Assembly: GCA_032718475.1 (NCBI GenBank)
Contig: JAUCBJ010005355.1
Coordinates: forward strand, 1-64,000
DNA length: 64,000 nucleotides
Direction: 5' to 3'
DNA from: Nemertoderma westbladi
Taxonomy: Eukaryota > Xenacoelomorpha > Nemertodermatida > Nemertodermatidae
Program-made: the position numbers and the translations under genes
In this document: positions 34,114-44,846 of the stretch, in pieces
How the letters are laid out: each line of letters begins with the position of its first letter
Numbering within the stretch: position 1 is the first letter of the stretch
The notes under the pieces: model-generated
What the model was told of the DNA's origin: nothing
What the model saw: only the letters and a program-made list of their open reading frames with translations
The model's database searches: none

Positions 34114-36299
34114 GTTTAGTTATACAGTTGAATGTCTACTACTATAGTTTCAGTTAAAGCAAGTCTAGTAATTCAGTATGACCGCAAGCCTAGCGATTTA
34201 TTACCGGTACCGTTACTCGGTGTAACGTGATATATACACAATATATTAGAATACCGGTATGCTTATAATATACAAGTATTATTACAGACTAGATTTGTCA
34301 CAGAGTACCGGTATATAATTTTAGCACAAATATATATATATATATAGTAGGCCTATAATGAATACCGGTATACAGCTTACACTTACAGCATGTAAGTATA
34401 ATTATGAACTAGAATTAATGACAGAGTACCGGTATGATTTCAGCTCAAATTTATAGAGATAAATATAATAAGCCTATGGTAAATACCGGTATGTCAATTA
34501 TCAATTATTTTAGAATAATTGAATTTCTGAATATTTTAGGGTTACTTAGTTACTTTAACTTACTTTATTACCGTTATTTAAGCAGTAGTCCAACTGATAT
34601 TGAGACCTAGTTGTTGTCTGGCAGGCCTACTATTTATAAATCGTTTGAGTTGATTTATAATAGATATATACCCGTTTAAATGGGTTTTTGTCAATATTTG
34701 AAATAAATGTTATTATTTCTGGGGGAGTCACTACACAGAAGCTGTGCGCTCTCCGTGAAGTGCTATTTATTTGACACTAAAACTGATAATTCTAATTTAC
34801 CTAAGTTACTTAATACTACAAATTACTTACTATACTGGTGAGATTAATTCTCTAATTAAACACAACAAAATATTACGTACGAAATTTTTAGGGTAATTTT
34901 ACAGGAAGTCTACAAACCAGCCTAACAAAGGGTTAGAATTCTGGTTATTACAACTGACAGGGTACTACGGTATTTGAAATAATAAGTAGTAGTAAATATA
35001 TTGTACTGTCCAGATAGGAAAATACCACCGCCTGACGACCTATAACCGTATCGCTATAGGTACTACGTTATGTATCACGGATTGTTCCTACCCAGAAGTT
35101 AATAGAGCTAACGAATGTGCCTATCAACCACTTTACAACACAAATATACTGCCTACACTAATTACTTCGGAAAGCACTGTACACTAAACCCTAAATTAGG
35201 TACAAGTACCGGTATAACAAATAATCAGTAGTTAAATATACTTGAACAGTTAAAAGAACCACGGCATCTGCTGGAGTGACCGAAGCACAAAGTCGTCAGT
35301 CTTTACCTACGCCAAGCAGCCCTGATGTAGTACCGGGGTTAGTTTAACTATAACGGTATGTATAACAAGCACAATTACTGTAGGAATAAACTTGGGGACA
35401 TGAATGTTGCGAATAATCGCATAAACTCTGAATAATAAATATTACGCTACCCGTACAGAATACTCAAACAAATACAAACCAAACGCTGGCAGACTACTAT
35501 TAAGCCTAAACAAACTACAGTATGTGCAGATTCTGAAACTGTTAGTTAGTATGCGTTCTAACACGGTAGTACGACTTACTCTTTAAGAGGGGATTGACCT
35601 TACCGCTTATGGCTGCCCCAACTTACTAACGGCACTTGATCAGACCAACTCTACACACGCAGCAATCCCTTCAGACCCAAAAATAGCCAGACAACAATCC
35701 AGCCTACAAATATTTGAGTAATAACTATTACGGTACCTGAACAGACCACACAAACAAACACAGGCTAAAACACTGGCAGACTACGATCAAGCCTAAATAA
35801 ACTACAGTATATGCAGACTCTGAAACTGTTAGTTAGTATGCGTTCTAACACGGTAGTACGACTTATTCTTTAAGAGGGGATTCACCTTACCGCATATGGC
35901 TGCCCCAACTTACTAACGGCACTTTATCAGACAAACTCTACACACGCCGTAATCTCTCCAAACTCAACAACAGTCAGACAGCAGTTCAGCCTACAATTAT
36001 CTGAACAATCTGAGCAGACTTACACGTCTTCAGCTCAATATTAACTTACTAGGAAATAAAACCGACAGAAATAAGTAAGCTCCAAAAGAAACAAGGGGTG
36101 TACAGTCCCTAATCTCTTAAACAGCCTACCGGTATACAATAATCAAAATCGAATAATACTAAATGTACTTGTACAGCAGTACCGGTACCGGTGATGACAG
36201 TTAGGCCTACTGACCTACAGAAGCACCGGTTCAGTTTTACCAGTCACTACGGTATTTTGCAACCTTATTGCCTACTGCAATAAGATTATAAACTGTTAC
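34114..36299 (-). other. Long leader of the LTR element with internal duplications and TACCGGTA motifs
   Basis: About 2.2 kb between the 5' LTR and the Gag start, without ORFs. A ~285-bp block is duplicated: 35490-35640 and 35776-35930 share TGTTAGTTAGTATGCGTTCT and flanking sequence. A second ~125-bp tandem duplication lies at 34290-34500. The palindrome TACCGGTA or its ATACCGGTAT extension occurs about nine times. Confidence 0.6.
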
Positions 36300-37549
36300 T
36301 GTTCGCGCTTTTGAAGACCTTTAGCAGTTTAACCTGCCAAAATTTATATGTCTTTTAGTTAATTAAAACCACTTTAGCATACGACAATATTTTATGCTAA
36401 TACGCAAAACATTAGCCGAAGTCAGCCCATGCGCGATCATTCACCCGATGGATCTACACCCGGGAGGCTGAATTCGGATGCTTAAATTGTATTATTGCAG
36501 TGTAAGGTTGCAGTGTATACCTACTGTATTATTCGATAGATCGTTAATAATTAATCTCTGACAGATATTATTGGCTTTCGGGAAATATTAACAGTTCCTT
36601 TAGGACGTGGCGCTTTATCTATTTAAACAGAACTAAGACTTATACTAAAACGCAACGATACTGCTTATGATTGAAGTATAAAGCGTATTCTTTAGGAAAT
36701 ACTTTGTTACCAATCACAATCATACACACTATTCTGCCGACAGTCAGTATATTTGATCACACATAAAGAGAGCAGCAATTGACTCACGTAGGGTCTGCTA
36801 AATAACATTGGATTCAATACACACCACATTAATATAAATCGCAATTGTTATGTATAGCCGGTCTCTCTAACCTGTAGTGTATCAAGAAAATTGGGAATTT
36901 GGGTGATTTATCCGTATTATCCAAAGAGCAATATTTCCATCAACAAATAGGTACAATTAATAACTGACGGTAAAATAACAGTACAAACAATATGATTAAT
37001 GCAATTAAATTAAGTGAGTATTTTAATTAGTGAGATTAGATTTGATGAGTTAAGGTAACAGTTTATACTTTCGATAATTTAAGCAGTTTTACTAGAGTTC
37101 TTCCCAAAAGGCCGGTGTTTCTGGCTTAGACAGCAATAACAACAAAGTATCAAGTAAAAACAGTAAGACTGAACACTCTCCTTATGATCGGCCGAAAAGC
37201 TACACGTCGACAGGAAAAATCGCTCTGATTGGCTCAAGCCAAACAAAGAACCATGCGTCCAATGGCTGTTTCCATGTCAGCAACCAGCTGTTAGATGTCG
37301 TAATATGAATCATCACGGCTAAGCTGTGAAAGGTAGTTGGTACATTGCAGGTTTTTTGTCTTACCATGTCCGCCAAAACACGTATATAGCAGAATGACTT
37401 TTATGTCCGTTAAAACACCTGTAACGGTACCTTGCGGGCGAGGGGAATATATATACAGTTAGAGAACCTTTTTAGAGTATTCCAGCGCCTGGGGGGAAAC
37501 TGGATTGCGAAGCAAAAGGGGCCAGTTATATCCCACAGAAGCTTTTACA
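36300..37549 (-). repeat. 5' LTR of the BEL/Pao-type element
   Basis: 1250 bp, the pair of 25027-26275. On the minus strand it starts TGTAAAAGCTTC and ends GCGAACA. The sequence just inside (36299 downward, GTAACAGTTTATAATC) is where a primer-binding site should lie, but I cannot assign a tRNA. Confidence 0.9.
37447..37456 (-). promoter_or_regulatory. Candidate TATA element of the 5' LTR
   Basis: GTATATATAT on the minus strand, about 95 bases into the LTR. The same sequence is in the other LTR at about 26173-26182. It fits a core promoter with a short U3. No start site can be seen. Confidence 0.3.
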
Positions 37550-37751
37550 CCAGCCAGGGCGCATCTCTGCCTTGCATCCTTTAAGTGGTAGCTAAATGAG
37601 TATTGGAGTTTCCTCTGGGGGTTCGCAAGTTCTGGGGGGACCGCACTGGAAATAAGTCGTCAGACTTTGTGCGTAATCCCTGGCCTAGTGGCCGAAGAAA
37701 ATTTACTTTTTTTTTACTTTACTTTGCCAGTAAAATTATTTATGTATAGTA

Positions 37752-37789
37752 CTAGAAAGCCAGTGGCCCTTCGGGCCACGGCTTTCTAG
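37752..37789 (-). repeat. Terminal hairpin of Helitron unit 1
   Basis: Arms CTAGAAAGCC and GTGGCCC pair with GGGCCAC and GGCTTTCTAG around a TTC loop, with one bulged A: 17 base pairs in 38 bases. An identical copy is at 39709-39746. Confidence 0.9.
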
Positions 37790-38029
37790 TTCACAAGCCT
37801 ATTCACCATTCCAAACACTAATTAATTAATTAAATTAACAAAACTTCATATGATTGAGAGTGTTCTCTCAAACAAAAGGACTGATGCTGTTTTACTTTTC
37901 AGATATCTACACTGGTCAACGTCCTTCACATAGATGCAGCCTTATGATGTAGTACAGTAGACCTCTGACAATTATCAGCGTAAAAGTATTTTTAATAAAT
38001 AAATGTGAGAATGTTTTTACTTTTCAGAT

Positions 38030-39400
38030 TCAGATATTTCGCACCCTAGCAGTAGACTGGAAATCCGGAGACTGGTTAGCGTCCTCCCCATACAAACAGC
38101 CTATGGTCAAGCATACCTTTCCCAAGTATAAGCAAAAAAGCATTAGAAACAACGAAATGGGAGAAGGATTTCACTTGAGACATTTCACCCTCTAGCGGCA
38201 GACTGAGAAATTGCAGATTAGTCAGAGTTTTCCACAAACACTCAGTCTGACAATTATCAGCCTAAAAGCATTAGAAACAACGAAACGGGATAAGGTTTTC
38301 ACTTTCAGACATTTCGCCCCCTAGCGGCCGAATGGATAACTGCAGTTTGTTCGGCGTCTTACCTAGACACACACCCTGTGGTGTACTATACATCTGGCAA
38401 GTGTCAGCCTGAAAGCATATTAATAACGAAATGGGATAAGGTTTTCACTTTCCGACATTTGGCCCCTTATCGGTAGACTGGATAAATGCAGACTGCTTCT
38501 AGCTCCTCCCCAAACACACAGTCTATTGTGTAGTAGACCTCTGTCGAGTATCAGCAAAAAAGCATTATAAACAATGAAATGCATAAAGGTTTTCACTTTC
38601 AGACATTGCGCCCCCTAGCGGCAGACAGAGCTATTGCAAATTGGTCTTAGTTCTCCACAACCACGCAGTCTTTGATGTAGTAGACCTCTGACAAGTTTCA
38701 GCCTAAAAACATTATAAACATCAAAATGGGATAAGGTTTTCACGTTCAGACATTTCGCCCCCTAGCGGCCAAATGGAGAACTGCAGTTTGTTCGGCGTCT
38801 TACCTAGACACACACCCTATGGTGTAATACACATCTGCCAAGTGTCAGCCTAAAAGCATTATTAATAACGAAATGGGATAAGGTTTTCACTTTCAGACAT
38901 TTGGCCCCTTATCGGTAGACTGGATAAATGCAGACTGCTTCTAGCTCCTCCCCACACACACAGTCTTGGTGTAGTAGACCTCTGCCAAGTATCAGCAAAA
39001 AAGCAGTATAAACAACGAAATGGGTGACGGTTTTCACTTTCAGACATTGCGCCCCCTACCGGCAGACAGAGGAATTGCAGATTATTCAGAGTTCTCTACA
39101 AACACGCAGTCTATGGTGTAGTCGACTTATGCCAAGTATCAGCAAAAAAGCATTATAAACAACGAAATGGGATAAGGTTTTCACTTTCAGATATTGCTCC
39201 CCCTAGCGGCAGACTGGGGAATTGCAGATTGGTCAGCATCCTCCGAAAACACACAGCCTATGGTGTAGTAGACCTCTGCCACGTATCAGCTAAAAGGCAT
39301 TAATAATAACGAAATGGGAGAAGGTTTTCGGTTTCTGACATTTCGCCCCCTGGCGGCAGACTGGAGAACTGCAGATTGATCAGTGTCTTCCCAAACACAC
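38030..39400 (-). repeat. 147-bp tandem repeats with a CTCF-like core, unit 1 (10 copies)
   Basis: The core (CGCCCCCTAGCGGCAGAC and variants) starts near 38040, 38187, 38315, 38461, 38608, 38755, 38902, 39049, 39196 and 39343. Apart from one shortened copy the spacing is 146-147 bases. Confidence 0.88.
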
Positions 39401-39708
39401 AGTCTATGGTCAGGAACGTATCTGCAAAGTATCATTTAGAACAGATTGAGTCTGATGGTGCAACCGCTGTTATATAGTTTCCTACAGAATGAACTGCTAG
39501 GCCTACTGCGCTACCGGTACCAAATTCACGAAATCTGCATTCACGCAAACAAACGCGTAAAATAAGACTCGAGATAGCGACAGTGCACGTGCTCGTGACG
39601 AGAGCTTTCGTTCGATGTATCGCGAGCTCAGATTGGTGCTTGTGTGTAGAAACGTATAGCTTGGACAGACAAACAGACAGACAGACACATGATATTTATA
39701 TATATAGA

Positions 39709-39746
39709 CTAGAAAGCCAGTGGCCCTTCGGGCCACGGCTTTCTAG
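39709..39746 (-). repeat. Terminal hairpin of Helitron unit 2
   Basis: Identical 38-base palindrome to 37752-37789, with a 17-bp stem and a bulged A. Its CTAG end directly abuts the TC start of unit 1. Confidence 0.9.
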
Positions 39747-39984
39747 TTCACAAGCCTATTCACCATTCCAAACATTAATTAATTAATTAACTTAACAAAA
39801 CTTCATATGATTGAGAGTGTTCTCTCAAACAAAAGGACTGATGCTGTTTTACTTTTCAGATATCTACACTGGTCAACGTCCTTCACATAGATGTAGCCTT
39901 ATGATGTAGTACAGTAGACCTCTGACAATTATCAGCGTAAAAGCATTTTTAATAAATAAATGTGAGAATGTTTGTAGTTTTCAG

Positions 39985-41600
39985 ATTCAGATTTTTCGCA
40001 CCCTAGCAGTAGACTGGAAATCCGCAGACTGGTTAGGGTCCTCCCCATACAAACATCCTATGGTCAAGCATGCCTTTCCCAAGTATAAGCAAAAAAGCAT
40101 TAGAAACAATGAAATTGGAGAAGGATTTCACTTGAGACATTTCACCCTCTAGCGGCAGACTGAGAAATTGCAGATTGGTCAGAGTTTTCCACAAACACGC
40201 AGTCTATGGTGTAGTAGACATCTGACAAGTATCAGCCTAAAAGCATTAGAAACATCGAAACGGGATAAGGTTTTCACTTTCAGACATTTCGCCCCCTAGC
40301 GGCCGAATGGAGAACTGCAGTTTGTTCGGCGTCTTACCTAGACACACCCTATGGTGTACTACACATCTGGCAAGTGTCAGCCTGAAATCATATTAATAAT
40401 GAAATGGGATAAGGATTTCACTTTCAGACATTTTGCCCCCTAGCGGTAGACTGGATAAATGCAGACTGGTTCTAGCTCCTCCCCAAACACACAGTCTATG
40501 GTGTAGTAGACCTCTGCCAAGTATCAGCAAAAAAGCATTATAAACAATGAAATGCATAAAGGTTTTCACTTTCAGACATTGCGCCCCCTAGCGGCAGACA
40601 GAGCTATTGCAGATTGGTCTTAGTTCTCCACAAACACGCAGTCTTTGATGTAGTAGACCTCTGACAAGTATCAGCCTAAAAACATTATAAACATCAAAAT
40701 GGAATAATGTTTTCACGTTCAGACATTTCGCCCCCTAGCGGCCGAATAGAGAACTGCAGGTTGTTCGGCGTCCTCTCCAGACACACACCCTATGGTGTAA
40801 TACACATCTGCCAAGTGTCAGCCTAAAAGCATTATTAATAACGAAATGGATAAGGTTTTTACTTTCAGACATTTGGCCCCCTAGCGGCAGACTGGAGAAA
40901 TGCAGACTGGTTCTAGCTCCTCCCCAAACACGCAGTCTTGGTGTAGTAGACCTCTGCAAAGTATCAGCAAAAAAGCAGTATAAACAACGAAATGGGTGAA
41001 GGTTTTCACTTTCAGACATTGCGCCCCCTACCGTCAGACAGAGGAATTTCAGATTATTCAGAGTTATCTACAAACACGCAGTCTATGGTGTAGTCGACTT
41101 CTGACAAGTATCAGCCAAAAACATTATAAACATCAACATGGGATAAGGTTTTCACGTTCAGACATTTCGCCCCCTAGCGGCCGTAAAGAGAACTGCAGGT
41201 TGTTCGGCGTTCGGGATAAGGTTTTCACTTTCAGATATTTCTCCCCCTAGCGGCAGACTGGGGAATTGCAGATTATTCAGAGTTCTCTACAAACACGCAG
41301 TCTATGGTGTAGTCGACTTCTGCCAAGTATCAGCAAAAAAGCATTATAAACAACGAAATGGGATAAGGTTTTCACTTTCAGATATTTCTCCCCCTAGTGG
41401 CAGACTGGGGAATTGCAGATTGGTCAGCATCCTCCGAAAACACACAGCCTATGGTGTAGTAGACCTTTGCCACGTATCAGCTAAAAGGCATTAATAATAA
41501 CGAAATGGGAGAAGGTTTTCAGTTTCTGACATTTCGCCCCCTAGCGGCAGACTGGAGAACTCCAGATTGATCAGTGTCTTCCCAAACACAAAGTCTATGG
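39985..41600 (-). repeat. 147-bp tandem repeats with a CTCF-like core, unit 2 (about 12 copies)
   Basis: Cores start near 39997, 40143, 40290, 40434, 40582, 40729, 40875, 41022, 41168, 41241 (a half-step), 41388 and 41535. The copy at 41388 reads CCCCCTAGTGGCAG. Confidence 0.88.
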
Positions 41601-42104
41601 TCAGGAACGTATCTGCAAAGTATCATTTAGAACAGATTGAGTCTGATGGTGCAACCGCTGTTATAGAGTTTCCTGCTGGTTGACAAATTTGGCTGAAAAT
41701 GGTTATGGAATAATAGCCCAATTTGACCACAAATACGCATTCACGCATAAATGATGCATAAAATTCGCCTCGATATAACGACGTTTCGCGTCCATGTACT
41801 CGGGGCAGTCTGCATCACGTAGATGCGCATCAAAAAGTAGCATAATAGTCGAGACTCAACATGTAGAGTGACAGAATGAACTGCTAGGCCTACTGCGCTA
41901 CCGGTACCAAATTCACGAAATCTGCATTCACGCAAACAAACGCGTAAAATAAGACTCGAGATAGCGACAGTGCACGTGCTCGAGACGAGAGCTTTCATTC
42001 GATGTATCGCGAGCTCCGATTGGTGCTTGTGTGTAGAAACGTATAGCTTGGACAGACAAACAGACAGACAGACACATGAAATTTATATATATAGATAAAC
42101 AGGA

Positions 42105-42200
42105 GTGTCTGATATCAGACACGTCTGATATCAGACGTGTCTGCAGACCTCAGACGGGTCTGAAATCCGTTAGTCTGAGTCACAGCTCAGACAATGGTCT
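42105..42200. repeat. Cluster of GTCTG/CAGAC palindromes
   Basis: Contains perfect palindromes GTGTCTGATATCAGACAC (42105-42122), ACGTCTGATATCAGACGT (42121-42138) and GTCTGCAGAC (42139-42148), followed by CAGACGGGTCTG and further AGAC/GTCT copies to about 42200. It lies a few bases outside the Helitron 5' end. Confidence 0.85.
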
Positions 42201-43780
42201 GATATGAGACGGAGTATAAACGGTACCCTTCTCGGCAATGTCGATCCCCTCTGCGGTTATAAACTCCTATGGAACTCGAAGGGGTGTGACTGTGACTGTT
42301 GGCTGGGGATCCAGACCGATCAACTTTAATGTGGTGATGGCGCGTTTCCTACGCGTCGCCGCTGGGAATGTTGAATGGCCGTAGGCCTGATGAAAAAAAA
42401 AGAGTTTCTGGAGTTCAATAATGTTAATAGGCTCAACAGAATATAGTTTATCAGAGTATATAATGATTGCAGCACAATTAGATACATAATAATGGCGATG
42501 ATGATGAAAACCTCTTCACCGTCCAACACTGAATAAAATGCCAACTAAACCACATAATGCACGTGAACGTTAATAAAGGGGGAACATATTATATTGCCTA
42601 TAGGCTAACACATTTCAGTGGCTTGTGATCGATACACTCTAAACTGCAAGATGCAGTCCTCCCATTGGCTACCCTATCACGCCATAAACCTGCCTCCCTT
42701 TGGCCTTTGCTAGCCTTTACCCACTGAGGTGGATTGATAACTCACCTCCCGGCTAGCCCTTTACATTATCCCTTTATTGGATACCTTGGGGGGAAATGCT
42801 TAATGGAATGGATCCGCTAACAAGGGGTGGGTAGTGTATCCTCATTTACATCCATATAGGATATGGCTCTCCCCATATACAGGATAGACAGTCTTACCAT
42901 GTGGCTCGCCCCATATGTTGTTTGTGAAGTTATACGCATTCGATTGCATAGAACATTATATTAAATCTATACATTCTATTCATTCTACATTATATTCTGT
43001 CGGTGTTTTGTATAAAAGCAGGTACAACTGCTCAGTATTGCTTACTGAAGTTACATAGGCTTATTATCGGTTTATTAAGTTCAGTTTGTTTCTATGCATT
43101 ATTACATCATTGTGAAACCCCGATGCAAAAAACGAGGATGGATCATCGAGACATGGAATATATGGCGACGCATCCTGGTCGAGATGGATGCCTATATCTG
43201 GATGAGGCAAGAGTTTCTTGTAGTGTAATTTAAACTCATCTTTGCACGGTTGAAGTTCAGACGTAGTGGCTAGTGATGCCGTATTGGAAACTACCCCTCC
43301 AGTCAATAGCACTCCGCATTTCTGCGTCATCCTTCATATAGCAACTGCGTCCACCAGTTGTGTGAGTCACCAGAACATACAGTTGTCGAGTCGACATGGG
43401 CGGGGTCCCACCGGTCAGCTGAAGATATCGCGGTCGACTCATTTGATTGGCTTATTACCCATAACCGGATTGCGCAATCTAGGAGCGAAATCACCATGAT
43501 ACCCAACTCTAACTGAATCCGTTTGTGTGCCATCGAATATTTTTCCAGCATCTGGGAGACCTAGAATAACCAATTTCAAGCAAAAAATCTTGGAGGTTGT
43601 TGAAAAATCGTTGTTGGAACCACCCTTCCCCCGACTGACTAATTTGATGTGCAAGATGATTGAGATTGACCCCCTAATGTAGGAGCTGGTATGCCCAGTG
43701 TTTGTTAGTTTGGGCTATAATTGTAACCCCCGCCATCTCTCATCAGCCCTCGCAGCAAATACCACACCCTAGTTTACCGT
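42201..43780. other. Intergenic sequence
   Basis: No gene is supported, since the open frames are short and lack recognisable domains. 42840-42910 has repeated CTCCCCATAT-like motifs. Confidence 0.35.
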
Positions 43781-43784
43781 TTAC

Positions 43785-44480
43785 CCTTCCACATGGCGGG
43801 TGTTGCAGTGTAGTCAGATATGGGGACCATCACCCATACCTACTCTGAAGCAGCACATGACCCACCATAGGCACTGAGGCTTATCTACTGCGCCATGCCC
43901 TATAGATAAGCTGCCATAGTATTTTGTATCAGAGGTACTTAATACTTACGATTGAGTTGTTTTTCTTTTGTTTTTGTTTTTCTATTGTTATTATTCATTT
44001 ATTTATCGTTTCATCTTCGTAGTATTCACGCATTTCATTGTATAATTTTATAGTATAATAATTTTAAAGAATCAAATAAAGTGCTCCTTTACATCATATG
44101 TCTCTATCTTAATATTGTATTATTTCTACTTATAATAAGTTATATTTCGTATTTTTCCTTTCCCATTAACCTTTATATAGAGTGGATGTTGTCCAGACTA
44201 TTGATTGAACGTAATCGACAGTATTTAGTTGGTCATAATTTAGTGGCGCATAATTAATAATATATCCTATTTGTTTTCATGACAATAAACAATAATAATA
44301 ATAACAATAATGCCCCTGCTGCCATGTGCAGGTCGCAGTGAAGTGCACTCACGTTGGAGAGGAGGATAGCACTCTTCTCCTGAACAGCCTTTGTTAGATC
44401 ACCATCAGGCCATAGTATCACCTTCTGCAGCCGAGTGTGCGTGTCCTTAACCCAGGACCAAGGGCATCCCTATCCGAGAG
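43785..44480 (+). repeat. Dispersed repeat, copy 1, with a 400-bp insertion
   Basis: 43800-43917 and 44318-44480 together match 60895-61150 (shared CATCACCCATACCTACTCTG, and later GTCCTTAACCCAG and GACCAA/AACCAA). The match is interrupted by 43918-44317, flanked by GCTGCCAT on both sides (43910-43917 and 44318-44325). The insert ends in AATAAT repeats, which suggests a retroposed sequence. No coding capacity. Confidence 0.6.
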
Positions 44481-44570
44481 CGAAAGGGGTCCGAATGGAG
44501 AGCATTTATCATACTGTTCTATTACATAATATATATTTAATTCACCGTCACTCCACCCCACAACAATAAA

Positions 44571-44576
44571 TTTATT
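44571..44576 (-). promoter_or_regulatory. Candidate polyadenylation signal of the EGF/ShK gene
   Basis: AATAAA on the minus strand, about 130 bases past the stop codon at 44707. It is the first such hexamer after the stop. Confidence 0.35.
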
Positions 44577-44706
44577 ATAATTATTACTATAATTAGCTAC
44601 CACCTTAGGTCACAGCATGAACCAGTGGAAAATCAAATTATGTTAAATATAAATAAACCACCACAGTTATTGCAGAATCCCTTGTTATTGTTTTTGTTTG
44701 ATTCTT

Positions 44707-44846
44707 CTAATACACATCTTTACTTGACTCAGGGCACAATCCGCAGGAATCCTTGCAGAATCGTTCCTGGTAGGTTGAACATATTATAGGTTCGTCAGCA
44801 TCTGATGAGGGACAGGTGGTTGCCAGGTTGTAACATCCAGGTGGGA
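44707..44846 (-). CDS. EGF/ShK gene, last exon: terminal ShK-like domain and stop
   Basis: On the minus strand an acceptor, TTTATTTATTTCAG, ends at 44847. The exon enters in phase 1 and encodes about 46 residues with six cysteines: CYNLATTC, then a gap, then an isolated C, then CKDSCGLC, and a TAG stop at 44707. The C-x3-C-x2-C ending is the signature of ShK-type domains. The ShK fold is a small disulfide-bonded module found in many secreted animal proteins as well as in some toxins. Here it is one of several modules in a longer protein, so I infer an extracellular structural or enzyme-associated role, not a toxin. The entry phase matches the donor of the exon at 46339-46467. Confidence 0.75.

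Larger units (their letters stand above)
25027..37549 (-). mobile_element. BEL/Pao-type LTR retrotransposon, 12.5 kb, lacking RT and integrase
   Basis: Two direct repeats of 1249-1250 bp (25027-26275 and 36300-37549) bound about 10 kb. On the minus strand each begins TGTAAAAG and ends GCGAACA, the TG...CA ends of an LTR. Between them, on the minus strand, lie a 2.2-kb leader, a 1562-codon Gag-protease ORF, about 1.6 kb of non-coding DNA and a second, stop-interrupted ORF. The Gag zinc knuckles, the DSGS protease and the NPADIASRG motif from the pol region place it in BEL/Pao. RT, most of RNase H and integrase are absent, so it would need enzymes from another element. The LTRs are about 98% identical by eye. 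The flanks do not form a target duplication. Confidence 0.88.
37752..39708 (-). mobile_element. Non-autonomous Helitron, unit 1 (downstream member of a head-to-tail dimer)
   Basis: On the minus strand it starts TCTATATATATAAATATCA (39708) and ends in a palindromic hairpin finishing CTAG (37755-37752), followed by a flanking T. These are Helitron hallmarks: TC start, 3' hairpin, CTRR end and a T target. No Rep/helicase ORF is present. The body is mostly ten ~147-bp tandem repeats. Relative to unit 2 it lacks about 200 bp near its 5' end (equivalent to 41672-41872). Confidence 0.78.
39709..42095 (-). mobile_element. Non-autonomous Helitron, unit 2 (upstream member of a head-to-tail dimer)
   Basis: On the minus strand it starts TCTATATATATAAATTTCAT at 42095, preceded by A, and ends with the same hairpin and CTAG at 39712-39709. 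The next base begins unit 1 (TC). Subterminal sequence includes a TCTG microsatellite (42053-42073). It holds about twelve ~147-bp repeats. A degenerate duplicate of the 5' subterminal region lies at about 41725-41800. No coding capacity. Confidence 0.8.
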
